DNA of 64,000 nucleotides from positions 47,123,305 to 47,187,304 of the forward strand of contig NC_134847.1 in assembly GCF_965363235.1 (NCBI RefSeq), in the 5' to 3' direction. Position numbers and translations under genes: made by a program. Position 1 is the first letter of the stretch. Each line of letters starts with the position of its first letter. Shown piece after piece: positions 1 to 12,500 of this stretch. The stretch is from Mytilus galloprovincialis. Taxonomy: Eukaryota > Mollusca > Bivalvia > Mytilida > Mytilidae. The notes under the pieces were generated by a model. That model saw only the letters and a program-made list of their open reading frames with translations, did not search any database and was not told the DNA's origin.

Positions 1-1556
1 AATGAAAGAATTTCCTAAAAAAAATAATAGCAATTTTAAATTGTATGACTCTTGTCACGCATATTAGTTAACCTTGCATGTATGCTGAGGAGTATCAAAT
101 GATATAATACGGTATATAGTAAAATTAGTTAGCTGTAGTTACAAGGCTGTTGATGTTCTTATTGAGAAAAAAAAATATGACTGTTTCAATTGAAACGGAC
201 ATTGATTTGCTTGGCAAGCATTTTTAATATTATTTAAGGGTTTCTTTGTTCCTATGCCCCCCTCCCCCGCCCAAAAAAGGGTATTTTTCTATGAATTTCA
301 TTTTTTAAAGGAAATTGATCACCAAGCATATTTGGAATTGTTCAAATGTTTCTTTCTTCCTGGATTACGTTATTTGTAGTAATATATGCATAAACAGAAT
401 GCAGTAAATGAAATTACATCTCTTCATATAAGGCAATTGCATAAAAAAAGGCAGTAAAAAGATAGAAAGAAGAGTAGAAAGGTTCATAGACAACAACCTT
501 TGGCAATAAGTTATAAAAATATCTTCAGAATAAAAATACTGTAATCAGATCACAGAGGGGTGAGGTGAAAAAGATTATGAGTTACAGAAAAAAGAATAAC
601 TACATTAAGCAATCTCCACAGGGTATCTTTTTTTCTAATAATTTAAAGTAACACTGATCTCAGAAGATCCTCTTATTTAATGATAAACAAATGTAATGCT
701 TAAAGATTTAAAATAAAAAAAACAAAGACCTGTGAGATGTAACATCCATTGAAATGATCTGAAATGATTATACTATTATATCATAATACTTCAAAGAAAT
801 TAGAAAAAAACATCTTTCATTTAAATGTAACTTAGGTATTTGTTTGGTGGTTGCAAATCTTACTTGATGGTAATATTATTAGATATGATATTAACTGCTC
901 TTAAAATTTAAGTCATTCTGTATTTTCTTAAGCTTTTAGTTCATCAACCTCCAAAGTGTTATGAATATTACATGCAGTTTCAGTTCAGAATAAATATGAG
1001 TTTTTTTTAACATTATTCTATTGTACTTGAAACATCAAGATTTTTTAGAAGTAAATGAAATTGAGAAATGGAAATGGGGAATGTGTCATAGACACAACAA
1101 GCTGACCAAGGGAGATATGGTATGATTAGAAATGAGACATCTATACACCAAAGTTCAAATGAAGTGGATGGAAGCAGTTATTGGTAACTGTACAGCCTAG
1201 ATTCTAGGTAAAATTATCTTTTATGTCATTTTTCGGGGGGTAGCTGTCAAAGTTGCATGCAGACAAACCATCTTTTTTTACCTTACTGGGGCGTAGCTCC
1301 GTATACGCTGTCATGCCATGGCGTGCACATCGCGGGGTCTAAAAAATAATTTACGCCGAAAAATAAAATAGAAATACAAACGAGTAAAAAATGTAAAATT
1401 TAACTTAAACAAGAAACGTAGACAACCATACAGTATAACTATTTTGATAACGTCACAATAATATTTCCGTATGTAAAATCAACCCTGACCGAAATAGTTT
1501 TTAATTTATTTGCGAGAAATTTTTTCTGGTACTCAACGTAAAAAAAGCAGCGTAAA
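1..1556. other. AT-rich intergenic DNA, no gene seen
   Basis: No exon or long open frame could be supported here. Around 1061-1110 there is a short piece of a dispersed family (core GGAAATGGGGAATGTG) that recurs at 13513, 46323-46655 (reverse) and 47652. The rest is low-complexity AT-rich sequence. Confidence 0.5.
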
Positions 1557-1959
1557 ATGAGCAATTCAAAGCGTGACAAGCCAAAAGGGCAAATTTTAGA
1601 CAATTTTTTCACCAACTTGAATGCCTACTTACAGTACCAACGGTGATAGGCATGCAGAAACACAACCAGCAACAAATCATGTCAATATAGACTCTGAAAC
1701 GTCAAAAGTTTACGATGAACCTGTAGCATAAGCGCCACATCAGTGTCAATGTCAAAGCCAGTACAAAAAAAATCTGGGACCATCTTATCCAGATATTTCT
1801 TTGTTGAAAGATTCGAAATCCTTAGGAAAAAATGTAAAGTTACAACTTTTGACTGACAAATGGAAAGATGTCCACACCTTCAAATTTCCGAAAAGGATAT
1901 TCAATAGAAAAAAAAATGTAATGCACGTCGTTGAACTAACAGGGCTGCAGGGGTTGTAA
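1557..1959 (+). pseudogene. Decayed DNA-transposase N-terminus (hAT/ZMYM-like)
   Basis: Two open pieces on the plus strand look like the start of a cut-and-paste transposase. The first (1557-1646) opens with ATG and reads MSNSKRDKPKGQILDNFF, then meets a stop. The second (1780-1959) reads PSYPDISLLKDSKSLGK and later KWKDVHTFKFPKRIF, then stops. A short basic start followed by a YPD segment and a KFPKR-F stretch resembles the region before the TTF-type zinc finger of hAT/ZMYM-type transposases. No catalytic domain is present, so this is a 5' fragment of a dead copy. The family call rests on memory of such proteins and is tentative. Confidence 0.35.
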
Positions 1960-4230
1960 ACCCACGTTTTTGTTTGGATGAGGGTTGTAACTTTCGTACA
2001 TAATTTTGGCAAAAAAATGACCAATTGACGTTTGTTCCATTTTTATCTCTCAACTTTGGATCCAACCCTGAACAATTTAACGAATTACAATAACCTTAAT
2101 ATGAGTTTGACTGTCCTTTTGGTATATTTCGCCCCTCTTTTATATGTAAATTACGATAATGGTAAATATTAATCTGAATTCCCTCTTTAAATCATTGTGT
2201 TGAAAGGCTACTTGATATTGTTCTGTTTTAACACCTTCCTGTCGAAATAAGGCGTCATCGCATTAAAAATAAAATAAAATAGCCTTTCAAGACCTCATCC
2301 GATTCCGCAGTACTAGTCCGTTACTGAAATGTTGCGTTCCGAGCGAAATGGTGATAATGAGTGTTTGGAACAAGCTATACCAAATCGCTCTAGATATAGC
2401 AGAGGCTTTTGATATAGTTGAAAATGTTCCTAGGTGGTTTTGAAGACAAACCTCGAGAGCTAGCCATCCAGCCGAAACACCTAGGGATTACTGGCGAATT
2501 TCTCTCTACTCTACTATCCGTTTCTGGATCATATGATGACGGAACTTGATTCTCGACTTCTGAATTCAGAAAACCATTTTCATGCACAATATCTTCTTCT
2601 GTGTGTAGTCTGACAAATAAATAATGACCAAATTGTCACAATTCATCAGACATACCTGATAGATATCGGGTTGTCTTTAGAAGACTTCAAGAGAGAGGTT
2701 GAAAGCTAGTGAGCTCGCTGTCGAATCCTACCTAGTGATAAAGTGCCGACAACACTGTGTCAAACGCTTGATATAGTTAACCCCGCATTGTATCCGTCTA
2801 TTGATACAATACTGTGTGTTCTAACAATGCCCGTTGAGAAATGACAGATTATCGGCTTTGGGTTTTATGCACATCCACCGTGATTTTGAGGTCAATTTAG
2901 ACAAGACCATGGACGTTTTTTGTAGCTATAAATACGAAGGGCAGATTTTTAAAAATTAATCAGGATGTTTCTCAATAAAAAAATTATCAAATACAGTCCT
3001 AATAATTTGCTATTCAAACCAATTTTAGGCCCTCAAAACATATGAATATTGTGCAATGAAATCTGATTAATACCACACTTATGAAATTTTAACCAACTTT
3101 GAATATTTTCCCTACTGACCTTTAAAGCAGTATATTTGAAAACTTTTGTGGATAAAGTACTGCTGACTATCAGGTGAGGACTATCAGACTCACCTGAGTT
3201 CCTCTGAGATTTATGATTGGGCTTGTGTTATTAAAATCTTCAATATTCTGTCTAATGTTTTGTGGACTTGTTTTTTTCTTTTTTACGGTTGTGTCTGTCT
3301 TTCTTCCAAGCTCTCTCTGGTTATTAATTGCCCTATGACACATCTTGTTTTAAGCTTTTGTCCATTTGTCTTAATGAATAGGTTTCTCGTTTGAAGTAAC
3401 ATCACATCACTTCATTTTTTTTTTAAATAGCTTATGCTCCAATTTAAACCATTTTTGAACTTTGATAGACAGATAAAAAAAAACAGTCCGACAATTTTTT
3501 TACTCTGCTCTTCAATTGGCCATAAAAATAAATAAGTAAATAAAATATTTTTTAATGATAACAAATGTGACATTTTCCCTACTGACCTGGATTTCTAACA
3601 GAAACATTCTACATCCATACATACAGGTTTTCTTACAAACATCAGTAATTTTTCATTTCAATACTCATAATTTCATCCAATTCTACAGACTTTTAGAAGT
3701 ACATCTTATTGCCTTTATCACTCTTCTTTCAAGGGAAAAAAAAAAGTTGTAAAAGAGATGGGAGATGCACATGCTGATTGTGTGTGAGAGTAGTCTTGCT
3801 GAGCCCAATTGATTAATGAAAAGTTTTAACCATGTGTTGATTTGGGAGAGGAGAGTTATAAAGTGATATAAAAATTCAAAATTGAGCTTTAGTAAAAATA
3901 GAGCTTTTTTAATTGTGATTTTAAAATGAAGTTTTTTTTTATCCTAACAGATTTAATATTTGTTTGTGAACAAAGAGCAAATGAACAAAGTTATTTCATG
4001 TGATGTCAGAATTACCTCCCTTTAAAAAAAATCTTCAAATTTTTTTTCAAGAATATTTCACTTCCTAGCTCTTTTAAGGTTTAACAACTCCTATATAAAA
4101 CACATTCTAGATTGTAGTAGAAAGCTTAGATGATTTTACTTCTTTATTGATAACTTAGTTCTTAACATATTTAAATTGTTCAAAAAGACAAATGGCACAG
4201 AAACTGAGCATCTCCAAACATTATCTTTTA
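1960..4230. other. Intergenic DNA, nothing recognised
   Basis: Base composition is less AT-rich near 2290-2900, which could be more mobile-element debris. A minus-strand open frame at 2390-2587 matches no family I know and has no splice or start context. From 2950 on the sequence is AT-rich and featureless. Confidence 0.4.
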
Positions 4231-4331
4231 TTAGAGCTATTTTCCTAATACATGTAGTTTAAAGGATTAGTTTGGTTACAAATAAAGCCAAGGAAACCTT
4301 TAAACAACATGTATTAGGAAAACAGCTCTAA
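4231..4331. repeat. Short imperfect hairpin
   Basis: The left arm begins TTAGAGCTATTTTCCTAATA and returns in reverse complement at about 4297-4331. The arms are about 35 bp with three or four mismatches and the loop is about 25-30 bp. It is probably a small palindromic MITE; no target duplication was made out. Confidence 0.6.
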
Positions 4332-4804
4332 CAACAACTTTACAAGGACCATTTAAGTAGAAATATTTGCCTGTCATTATCTGCCAACCTTTTATTGTAT
4401 TGTGTTCTCTCATTATTTTTTTTGTGTTAGGTTTCTTTCTTTATTTTTTGTCTTTCCTTCATACATGCACAGTTGAAACATTTATTTTGTGGTGAAGTCA
4501 TAAACCAGCAGATGTCTTGTTCTTCCATAAGACTAGAAAAAGTATTACAAAAAAAATATAACTGAATGCAGAATTGGATGAAATTTCAAAACAGCTTTCT
4601 ATTTCAGACACGATTAAAAATCTTTAAATAAAATTTGAAAACTTCACAACACAATTCTAAACAGTACACTATCACAAGGAGGAGCGCGTAAATTACAACA
4701 TGGTTTACTGTAGAAGTAATCACAGCTTTGGTTATGAATGATATTCACTTATCAACACTTTAACCAAAAACATCTCTCAAACAAAATTCCACAGTTATTT
4801 TCTC

Positions 4805-5045
4805 TTAAGGATGTACTTAGGTGAGGTTACAAATTTGTTACAGATGTTCAGACTCTGTGGTGTTTTTCCATAGGATACAAGGTAAAATATTTTGCCCAAT
4901 AACACCCATTTATCTTTTCATATAAGACTTAATAACTCATAAAAAGGCTATTCAACAAAATTTAAGCAGATTCTTGATTTTCTTTCTTTTGATTTCAGAC
5001 CCAAATAATACCAATGCAAATATAAGGTAAAAAAACATTGTTTCA
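4805..5045 (+). repeat. Dispersed repeat, copy without SINE (empty site)
   Basis: This stretch aligns by eye with 39245-39365 plus 39617-39745: both start near GGATGTACTTAGGT or AATGTACTTAGGT, share GGTGTTTTTCC, ATTTATCTTTTCATAT, GACTTAATA and AATTTAAGCAGATTCT, and end near ATATAAGGTAAAA. Here the two halves are continuous across ATCTTTTCATATA; in the other copy a SINE sits at that point. Repeat class unknown. Confidence 0.7.
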
Positions 5046-5094
5046 ATAAGAAGAGTTAGCTGAGATATATTTCTCAATTAGTTTGGTTTTCTGT

Positions 5095-5170
5095 AATTTA
5101 ACACCACTTTTGAGCACCACTTTTGGGCTATTTCGTGGCGGCCAGTTTTTGTTGGCAGAGGAAGCTGAAA
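5095..5170 (-). mobile_element. SINE 3' fragment
   Basis: The sequence CTATTTCGTGGCGGCCAGTT is the reverse complement of the 3' part of the tRNA-derived SINE at 39366-39616. Only the tail region is present, with no A or B box. It directly follows the dispersed repeat at 4805-5045. Confidence 0.65.
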
Positions 5171-5663
5171 TATATCTAAATGAGTTTCACAATTACAACA
5201 TCCACGCCACATGTAAAGAAATGGACACAGGGATGAAATAGTACATCATCATATATGACCTGTTTACATGATATACAACCTTTTCTTATACAACATTATA
5301 TCACAAATAATCAGAAATAATATACTTTAGTAATGTCTTGAATATCGTGATAAAATTTTACATGGAATAATTCTCTATGACTCAAATGAACAAAACCTTT
5401 AACACACAATTGTGTTCAGTTCTAAGTATGATGCAAATACTATTCTACATTAAGTTAACGGACACACAAACTTAGATAACAACACACTCTCTCTATCTCC
5501 TCTTTACAGAAATAACTAATTATAATTTATACATGATTATATACTCCAATATTTAGGAACTTAAATAACAAATTATACATGAAAGGTTAGTGAATAAAGT
5601 TTGTTTGCTTTGCACAAATGCTTCATAAATGCACAAACATTACTTTAAAAAAAAAATACATAG

Positions 5664-5873
5664 TACTGTAAATTCAGAAATTATTGCGTGCATTTATTAT
5701 TGCGTTTTTGTCATTTTACACTTGAATGCGATTTTAATTTTTACGATTTTGAGAAAAGTCATGCTTAATTCAGTTAAAATATTACAAAATGCGAGTTTTA
5801 ATTATTGCGTTTACAACTCAGTCGCATTATTCGCAATAATAAAAACCTCGCAATAATTTTTGCATTTACAGTA
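5664..5873. mobile_element. Palindromic MITE, TACTGTAAATTC family
   Basis: The left end TACTGTAAATTCAGAAATTA returns at the right end in reverse complement with two mismatches, and inner segments (TTATTGCG, TGCGATTTT) also pair. At 210 bp it has no coding capacity. A second, more worn copy lies at 38757-38957 in an MRPL19 intron. The outermost TA may be a TA target duplication. Confidence 0.75.
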
Positions 5874-6252
5874 ATTCAAGCAACATTGTAAGTTTACAGG
5901 ACATTTTTTATACAATCAAATGCTGAGCGAAAACAATAAAATATATTTTTCTATTGGTTGTCACTATCTTAAATATTCATATTTATTTATAAATATATTG
6001 CAGATACAACATACTTGTTATACCTTATATAATTGTATAAGCTATTTCACTTTCCATTTAAAAATTTAAACATGCACTCAGTAAGAATAATTAGATACTT
6101 GATTGTGTATTAAAATTAACTTTATAAATTTGTCATGCAAAACTAGAAATAAATGATTTTCAAAACAGAGGTTTAAATGTTTAATAACTTGCTTTTGGAA
6201 CAAAACTACTTTCATAAAAGCAGAAAGACTTACCTAGATAGACACATTTTAA

Positions 6253-6888
6253 GGGCATACGATACAGTTACAGTGAAGGTAATGACGTTGCTAACATAAA
6301 ATGTTATTTTCGCGACGTCAAACTCTGACATATCGGGAAAAGATGCATTTTTCGACTGATTTTTATCATTCAAACTGATTTAATTTGAAAACGAGTGCAT
6401 GGACCCCTATTTTTTAAAACAGCAATTTGTTTCATTTTGCAAGGAGATTATGTGACCCAAATTTTATAAAACTGTAAATAGCGCAATTTTTTTAATTTTG
6501 ATAAACATGCAGCAAAAAATGATGTTTTTTCCTCTATTCATGAACATTTGATAAATATAGAGTTATTTCGGAATAAAAATTGCATAGAATAAAAATTGCA
6601 TAATTTTTAATGATACTTATAAAATGCAGAAATTACCGATTATTTAACAAAAACCATTTTGTGTTTATCTTTTAAAACAAAAAAGTTATGTCTTTCTTTC
6701 GAAAAAGAAAATACGGACACAAATCTGAATTTTGAGCAAATATACAAAATTTCGACCTTATTTTACTCAAAAAGTAGCACATGAAGGTATATTTTTTATT
6801 ACATATTTGATTTAATCAGGTAAAAAATAGCCTATATGCAAATTTTCATCAACTTGTAAATACAGGTTCAAAACTGTATCGTATGCCC
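6253..6888. mobile_element. TTAA-flanked MITE, GGGCATACGATACAGTT ends
   Basis: Exact TTAA copies at 6249-6252 and 6889-6892 flank a 636 bp element whose ends are perfect inverted repeats of GGGCATACGATACAGTT (17 bp). A TTAA target is the hallmark of piggyBac-type transposition. There is no transposase, so it would be non-autonomous. Three other TTAA-flanked elements with different termini occur in the window. Confidence 0.8.
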
Positions 6889-6892
6889 TTAA

Positions 6893-8451
6893 CTGAGCAA
6901 CTAGGGGTGGCTCAATCCTCAGTTGTTTCCCTTTGTTATATTTGTCATCAAACATTTCCACAAAACTGAGAATTTAAAATTGTTTCTTCAACATGCACAT
7001 GCTAAAAATATTTTATTGAATTCTTAATAAGTTTCCTATGTATAAAAAAGAAGATGTACCCTGAATATGTAGTATATCATAATTTTCAATAATTCATGTA
7101 TCAAAAGATTTTTGTTAAAGATTGGAGTAACGAAGATAACTTTTGAGAATATGCTTTTAAATCTAGGGGAGATAATTTAACTTTCTACTAGCAGTAAAAC
7201 AAGAACATGTTCCCTATTGTTTTTCATTTTACCTCCTTAAAGAACCAGTCTAAACAATATTCGAATAATTAAGTTCTACGAATACATTTCTGTTTTATCA
7301 TTTGACAAAGAATTATTTTCCCCTATGTTATCTTAATTTTTTAAATCTGTAATTCTGTATAAGTATTTGGTGACTATATATATATATTGAAACAAATTCC
7401 CACATGCTAGTAGATAATTTAAAGGTTTTACTGTACAGATATATACAATTCTAAACTACTATGTAATAGCCCTATATTTTATATGAAGGTCATACAACAT
7501 AAATCATCTCGTTTCAGAAATTTCTTTGAAAGTTTAGATCCCTCCAATTTTCATATGTGACAGGAATTTCATATAAATGGACAGTGTTTTCGAAATATTT
7601 TTTATCTGGAATCTGCTGGTTCTCACTATTTTTGTTTCTATTGCAAATTACCAAAATTGTCCAAGTCCTTGCAAAATTTTGATGATCTAAACCTTTCAAC
7701 CACCACTAATCAAGTTACTCTGAATTAACATTTAATTTGTCTTTGAATCAAATAATCCAGAACTTATTTTGTTGGTTCAGAAACTTAGATCCAGATGATT
7801 AATTTTGTATGGCCTAAGAAAATTACAATAACACACTATCACAGAATAAATAACGAATAATTTAGCACACGTTTGAAATGCAATAAAATTACAAATCTAT
7901 GATATCATAATAAATATATCCATATCACCTTGGCAAATCAGGAAAAAGCATACTGTTTTTTGCTGAAATAGCTTATTATTGACTGATTGCTGGTTTCCTC
8001 CAATTAAGTAATATTTTTTTTCATCTGTTAATAAGCCAATTTGTTAATATTTTAGCAGTAAACTTTTTCATAAGGAAAGCATTTGTTTCTTTATATATAT
8101 CCAATTAAAAATATTTGACCCATTCATTCTCTTTCAAACTTTAAGTGAGCACTTGCTATCTACCTAAAACTGCCCTATAATTTTAATGATTGCACACATT
8201 AAACACTCTAACATACAAACTACATAATAATCATGCAATAATTAAACCCATCAAAAGATGACTATTTTAAATAACTATCCATGGTTTACAACAGGCTTTG
8301 ACAATCTTATGTGATAACTATACCCAGATCACCCAAAAATAACTGATATATTTCACCTTATTTATTTATTGTATCTCTAAAATAAAATAAAAGGTGACAA
8401 ATAAAACTATTCTTAACTATTCAATAGTACTTTTGCGTACCGGTAATATTA
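6893..8451. other. AT-rich intergenic DNA
   Basis: No gene seen. It contains a short (TA)n run near 7374-7388. Short open frames here lack any family resemblance or splice context. Confidence 0.5.
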
Positions 8452-8591
8452 GTTATCTTGGTGTAATCAGGGGTGTACAGAATTTTACACCGTTGTTGAA
8501 AATTCATACACCCTGAGGCACAGCCGAATGGGTGTATGAATTTTCAACAACGGTGTAAAATTCCGTACACCCCTGATTACACCAAGATAAC
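8452..8591. repeat. Near-perfect 62 bp hairpin element
   Basis: The arms start GTTATCTTGGTGTAATCAGG and pair over about 62 bp with a single mismatch, around a 16 nt loop. The near-identity of the arms suggests a young insertion or ongoing correction between arms. The design (long stem, loop with a CAGCCG core) resembles the hairpin at 63800-63936. Confidence 0.85.
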
Positions 8592-9062
8592 GAATTTATT
8601 TCTTATGAACAATTCCTTTACTCATTTTGAAACCAGGACGTAAAATTGTAAAAATGGTAATGAAAAATTTCCAGCGTAACATTATTTCAATGTATGTCCA
8701 TGTTGCTGCACAGTGTCAAATACTTTTTTACTTTATATTTGGAAAAATACAGAAATTTTTGTGTTCTTTTGAGTTTACAAAAAAAAAAAAAAAAAAAAAA
8801 ATTATTTATCCCCAGCTGAACAAGGGTGGGGTGTTATTTACACCGGGGTAGTCAACCAATCAGATTGCAGTATTTTTGCTGCATAAGAAATAACAAGAAA
8901 TATTGCATTGAAGCAATTCAAAATAAAAGCTCAGTATATTCTCTAAGCAAACAAGTGAAGACCAAATGTAGAATTTTTCTGTGAAATTGTATAGTAAGAC
9001 GATGCAATAAGACTTAAAAAAGAAAAGAAAAGAAAGATGCAAACTTTCTGTGTAGGCTTACA

Positions 9063-9300
9063 TCCTATGAAAGTATCTATCAAAAGGGGTAAAAATTTGA
9101 ATAACCATGATTTTCCTAATGTCCTATGAAAGTATCTATCAAAAGGGGTAAAAATTTGAATAACCATGATTTTCCTCTAATGTCCTATGAAAGTATCTAT
9201 CAAAAGGGGTAAAAATTTGAATAACCATGATTTTCCTAATGTCCTATGCAAGGATCTATCAAAAGGGGTAAACATTTAAGTAATCATGATTTTCCTAATC
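9063..9300. repeat. Tandem repeat, four units of about 60 bp
   Basis: Units begin at 9063, 9122, 9183 and 9242 with TCCTATG(A/C)AAG and share TATCTATCAAAAGGGGTAAA. The first three are nearly identical and the fourth has diverged. The array lies 230-460 bp beyond the STK40 stop codon, so it could fall in that gene's 3' UTR; no polyadenylation signal was settled for STK40. Confidence 0.85.
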
Positions 9301-9527
9301 TACATATCCTATGACAATTGTCAATGAGAACCCACTACAATATACAATTTTACACATTCTGACTACATAACAAAGTCATAACATCAAATACCAATAAATA
9401 TCAAACCAAGACATCACATCACATAATCACATACACTACAACAGCTGTAGAAAAACATGAGGTGTGCCATTGACAACAGATAACATTTTTAAGAACAACC
9501 CTGTCTACTCTTTTCCTAGTAGTAACT

Positions 9528-12500
9528 TCAAGTTCTGTGCTGTGACAACAGTTGTCTATGTGCCGTCATCTCTGTAGGTGTAAGTGGCTGAGCATCGTCT
9601 GTCATCCGGTGGATTGGTGGATTGGATGATATGTGTCTGCGTCTTCTGACTGGTACCTTCTCTTTGGGTTGTCGGTCATTGTCTGGAGTGATTCCATGAG
9701 CTAGATCAGTGATCTGTGTGGAGGTGTCGCCACCATCAACAGATGGAATGTCTGATAGAAGTATAGCTGAACCTTCATCCTCTTCACCCTTGTTATCATT
9801 AACATACTTGTCATCAATATCAGGGACTACTTGTAGAGGACCACTTATACTAGACATCGCTTTCCTGTCAAACAATAATTGTTATTAAATCAAAGTGATT
9901 GTAAGCACTGAAGGATAAAGATTGCTATAATTTATCAGTGGGAAGTAAAATTAAATATAGAATGTATACATGGTATAAAGCATTGATTTTTTTGCAGTTA
10001 ATTCAACTATAATTCTGGACAAAGGAAGATAACTCCAATTTTTTAGATGACTTAACAATGAGATCATTTATATTTTCAGGACAGATAATAGATTCCTGCA
10101 CCTTGCAAGAGTTTTGTAAATTTCTTGACAAGTGTAACATAATTTTGTGACTATCTCATTTGAGCATTAGTAAATTGATAAATTTCTGGAAATGTTCATG
10201 GATAGGATGTATAGAATGTTATGATCAATGCACAATATTTCGTGTATCAAAAAGGTAGTGATAAACCTTGGAAGATTAAGTAATCAAGTCAAAATCATAC
10301 GGTTTAGATTGCATTTTATGCCATCTTTACCCAAAAAAAAAAATATATCATCAGCATTGCTTTTTTGTTTTTTAATGCCAACCAATGGAGTCAACATTGA
10401 TAGCTATATATGTTTTAAATAGATTTAAATAATGATAAGAATATCAATTTGCTCTTAAATTAAATTGTGTTCATAAAAGGACACATTAAAAACAAAAAAA
10501 ATATTGATGTACTCTTACAATACACAATTGTGTTCATAAAAGGACACATTAAAACAGTTATCAAGTAATGTAACATCACAGATGCAAACAGTTTTTTTTC
10601 CCTGTCAGACATTGGGGCCTACAGGGTACCAAGTTGTGCCAGACCCATCACATTTCTGCCAAACCTATATTTTCACTCAAAATAATCTATGTTTGTAATA
10701 TTATGAAGAAAAAAACAACAGCACCCCCCCCCCTTTTTTTTCATTTTACACATCCCTAGATGTAGTGAATTAAAGTATTATCAGTTTTACCCTAAGAAAT
10801 TGTTAATTTTTCATGAATAAATATTAGCAGTTAGCAGTTAATCAAAATGAAATTCTTACTGTCTATAAATAACAATGAAATGTGACTGTTTCGTGTTAAG
10901 GGGTTTCCCAAATTTACCCTCCAAAAAGCACATGGCTTTCAACAATTGAAAACAAAGCATTTCAATTTGTGATCATGGATTACAGCTTTAATTAATTTAA
11001 TTTGGATATAGATATTCAACTTAAGGTACAGTCAAGCAATGTTTTTACTTTTTTTTTGGATTAAAACTAATTTGAAAGAAAAGCTTAAAAAATAAAATAA
11101 TCTTTGACATCAAAACAACAGACGATCTGAAATATATTGTGAATATTCAGTGACCCATATATTTATTTAACTCTGATACTGAGGTCAAAGTTACATCGTT
11201 TTTCAAACCAATGGTGTGTATTCTCTGTTACAACTAATCAACTGCGTTTGATATAAATATTTCAATAAATTAACGATGTCAAACATACAATTTCAAAACT
11301 GAAATTTATACTGCCAAAGGTTTACTTTTTATTTTTAAAGGAAGGATATTTGGAAGTTGTGTCAGGCTATAATATTTATGATTAAAACAGTTTGAACTCC
11401 CGATTTCTATTGTAACGTGTAACCCGGCTGGGACATTTAGATATTTTTATCCTCGGGTTCGTATCAGTTTCCTGGGATTTAAAAAGCAATTCAAAAGTTC
11501 TAAAGTCAATAAAAAGTTAACACTATCACTATCAAATATGAAACAAATACTATACTACATAAAACGAATTCCAACACCTATCAACCTAACCCGAACCTGT
11601 TGAATTAAAACTGTTTAAAACCCTTTCAGTCCGATACTGTTTAAACCAACTGTTTGAAACTATAGTCTGAAACCTAAATGTATGGAACTGGTTTGAAACC
11701 TAAATGTATGAAACTGGTCTGAAACCTAACTTATGAAACTGGTCTGAAACCTAACTTATGAAACTGGTCTGAAACCTAACTTATGAAACTGGTCTGAAAC
11801 CTAACTTATGAAACTGGTCTGAAACCTAAATGTATGGAACTGGTCTTTAACCTAAATATTTGGAACTGGTCTGAAACCTAAATGTTTGGAACTGGTCTTT
11901 AACCTAAATGTATGGAACGGGTCTGAATCCTAAATGTATAAAACAGGGCTGAACCGAAATATATCAAACGGGCTTAAACCTAAATGTATAAAACGGGGCT
12001 GAACCGGAACGTATCAAACAGGCTTAAACCTAAATGTATCAAACTAGGCTGAAACCTAAAAGGTATAAAACTGTATTTAATAAACATGTCTATAACTGTC
12101 GGAACAACAGGGTAGCACTAAGGCATGGTATGTCAGCAAATACTCACTGCAATAGTGAGAGATGTGAGACGCACCAGCCCTGTTTGGACAGTCTTAGCCC
12201 ATTCTCTATTCTGTCCGCAGGTTCCAAGCACTTCACTTTACTTAAACTGAACCTTCTGCCTGCTATAAACTACTTCCTTTCTGATGTTTACTGTCTGCTG
12301 TCTTCGGTACAAATGATTTAAACGATTTAAACTGAAAGCTACCCACTATTTATACTTCGAACGCGGACCTCGAAGAGAACACCCTAGCAACAATTATACA
12401 GGTAAAGCGTCTGATAGCAACAAAGGATAAAGGGATGATTTTTAATGCCGTTTTCAATGATAAAGAGATCAAATGAAAAATTCAAAGAGGTTTCGAAAAA

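Noticed and set aside
2390-2587. Minus-strand 65-codon ORF
   Set aside because: No domain, no start or splice support; probably mobile-element debris.
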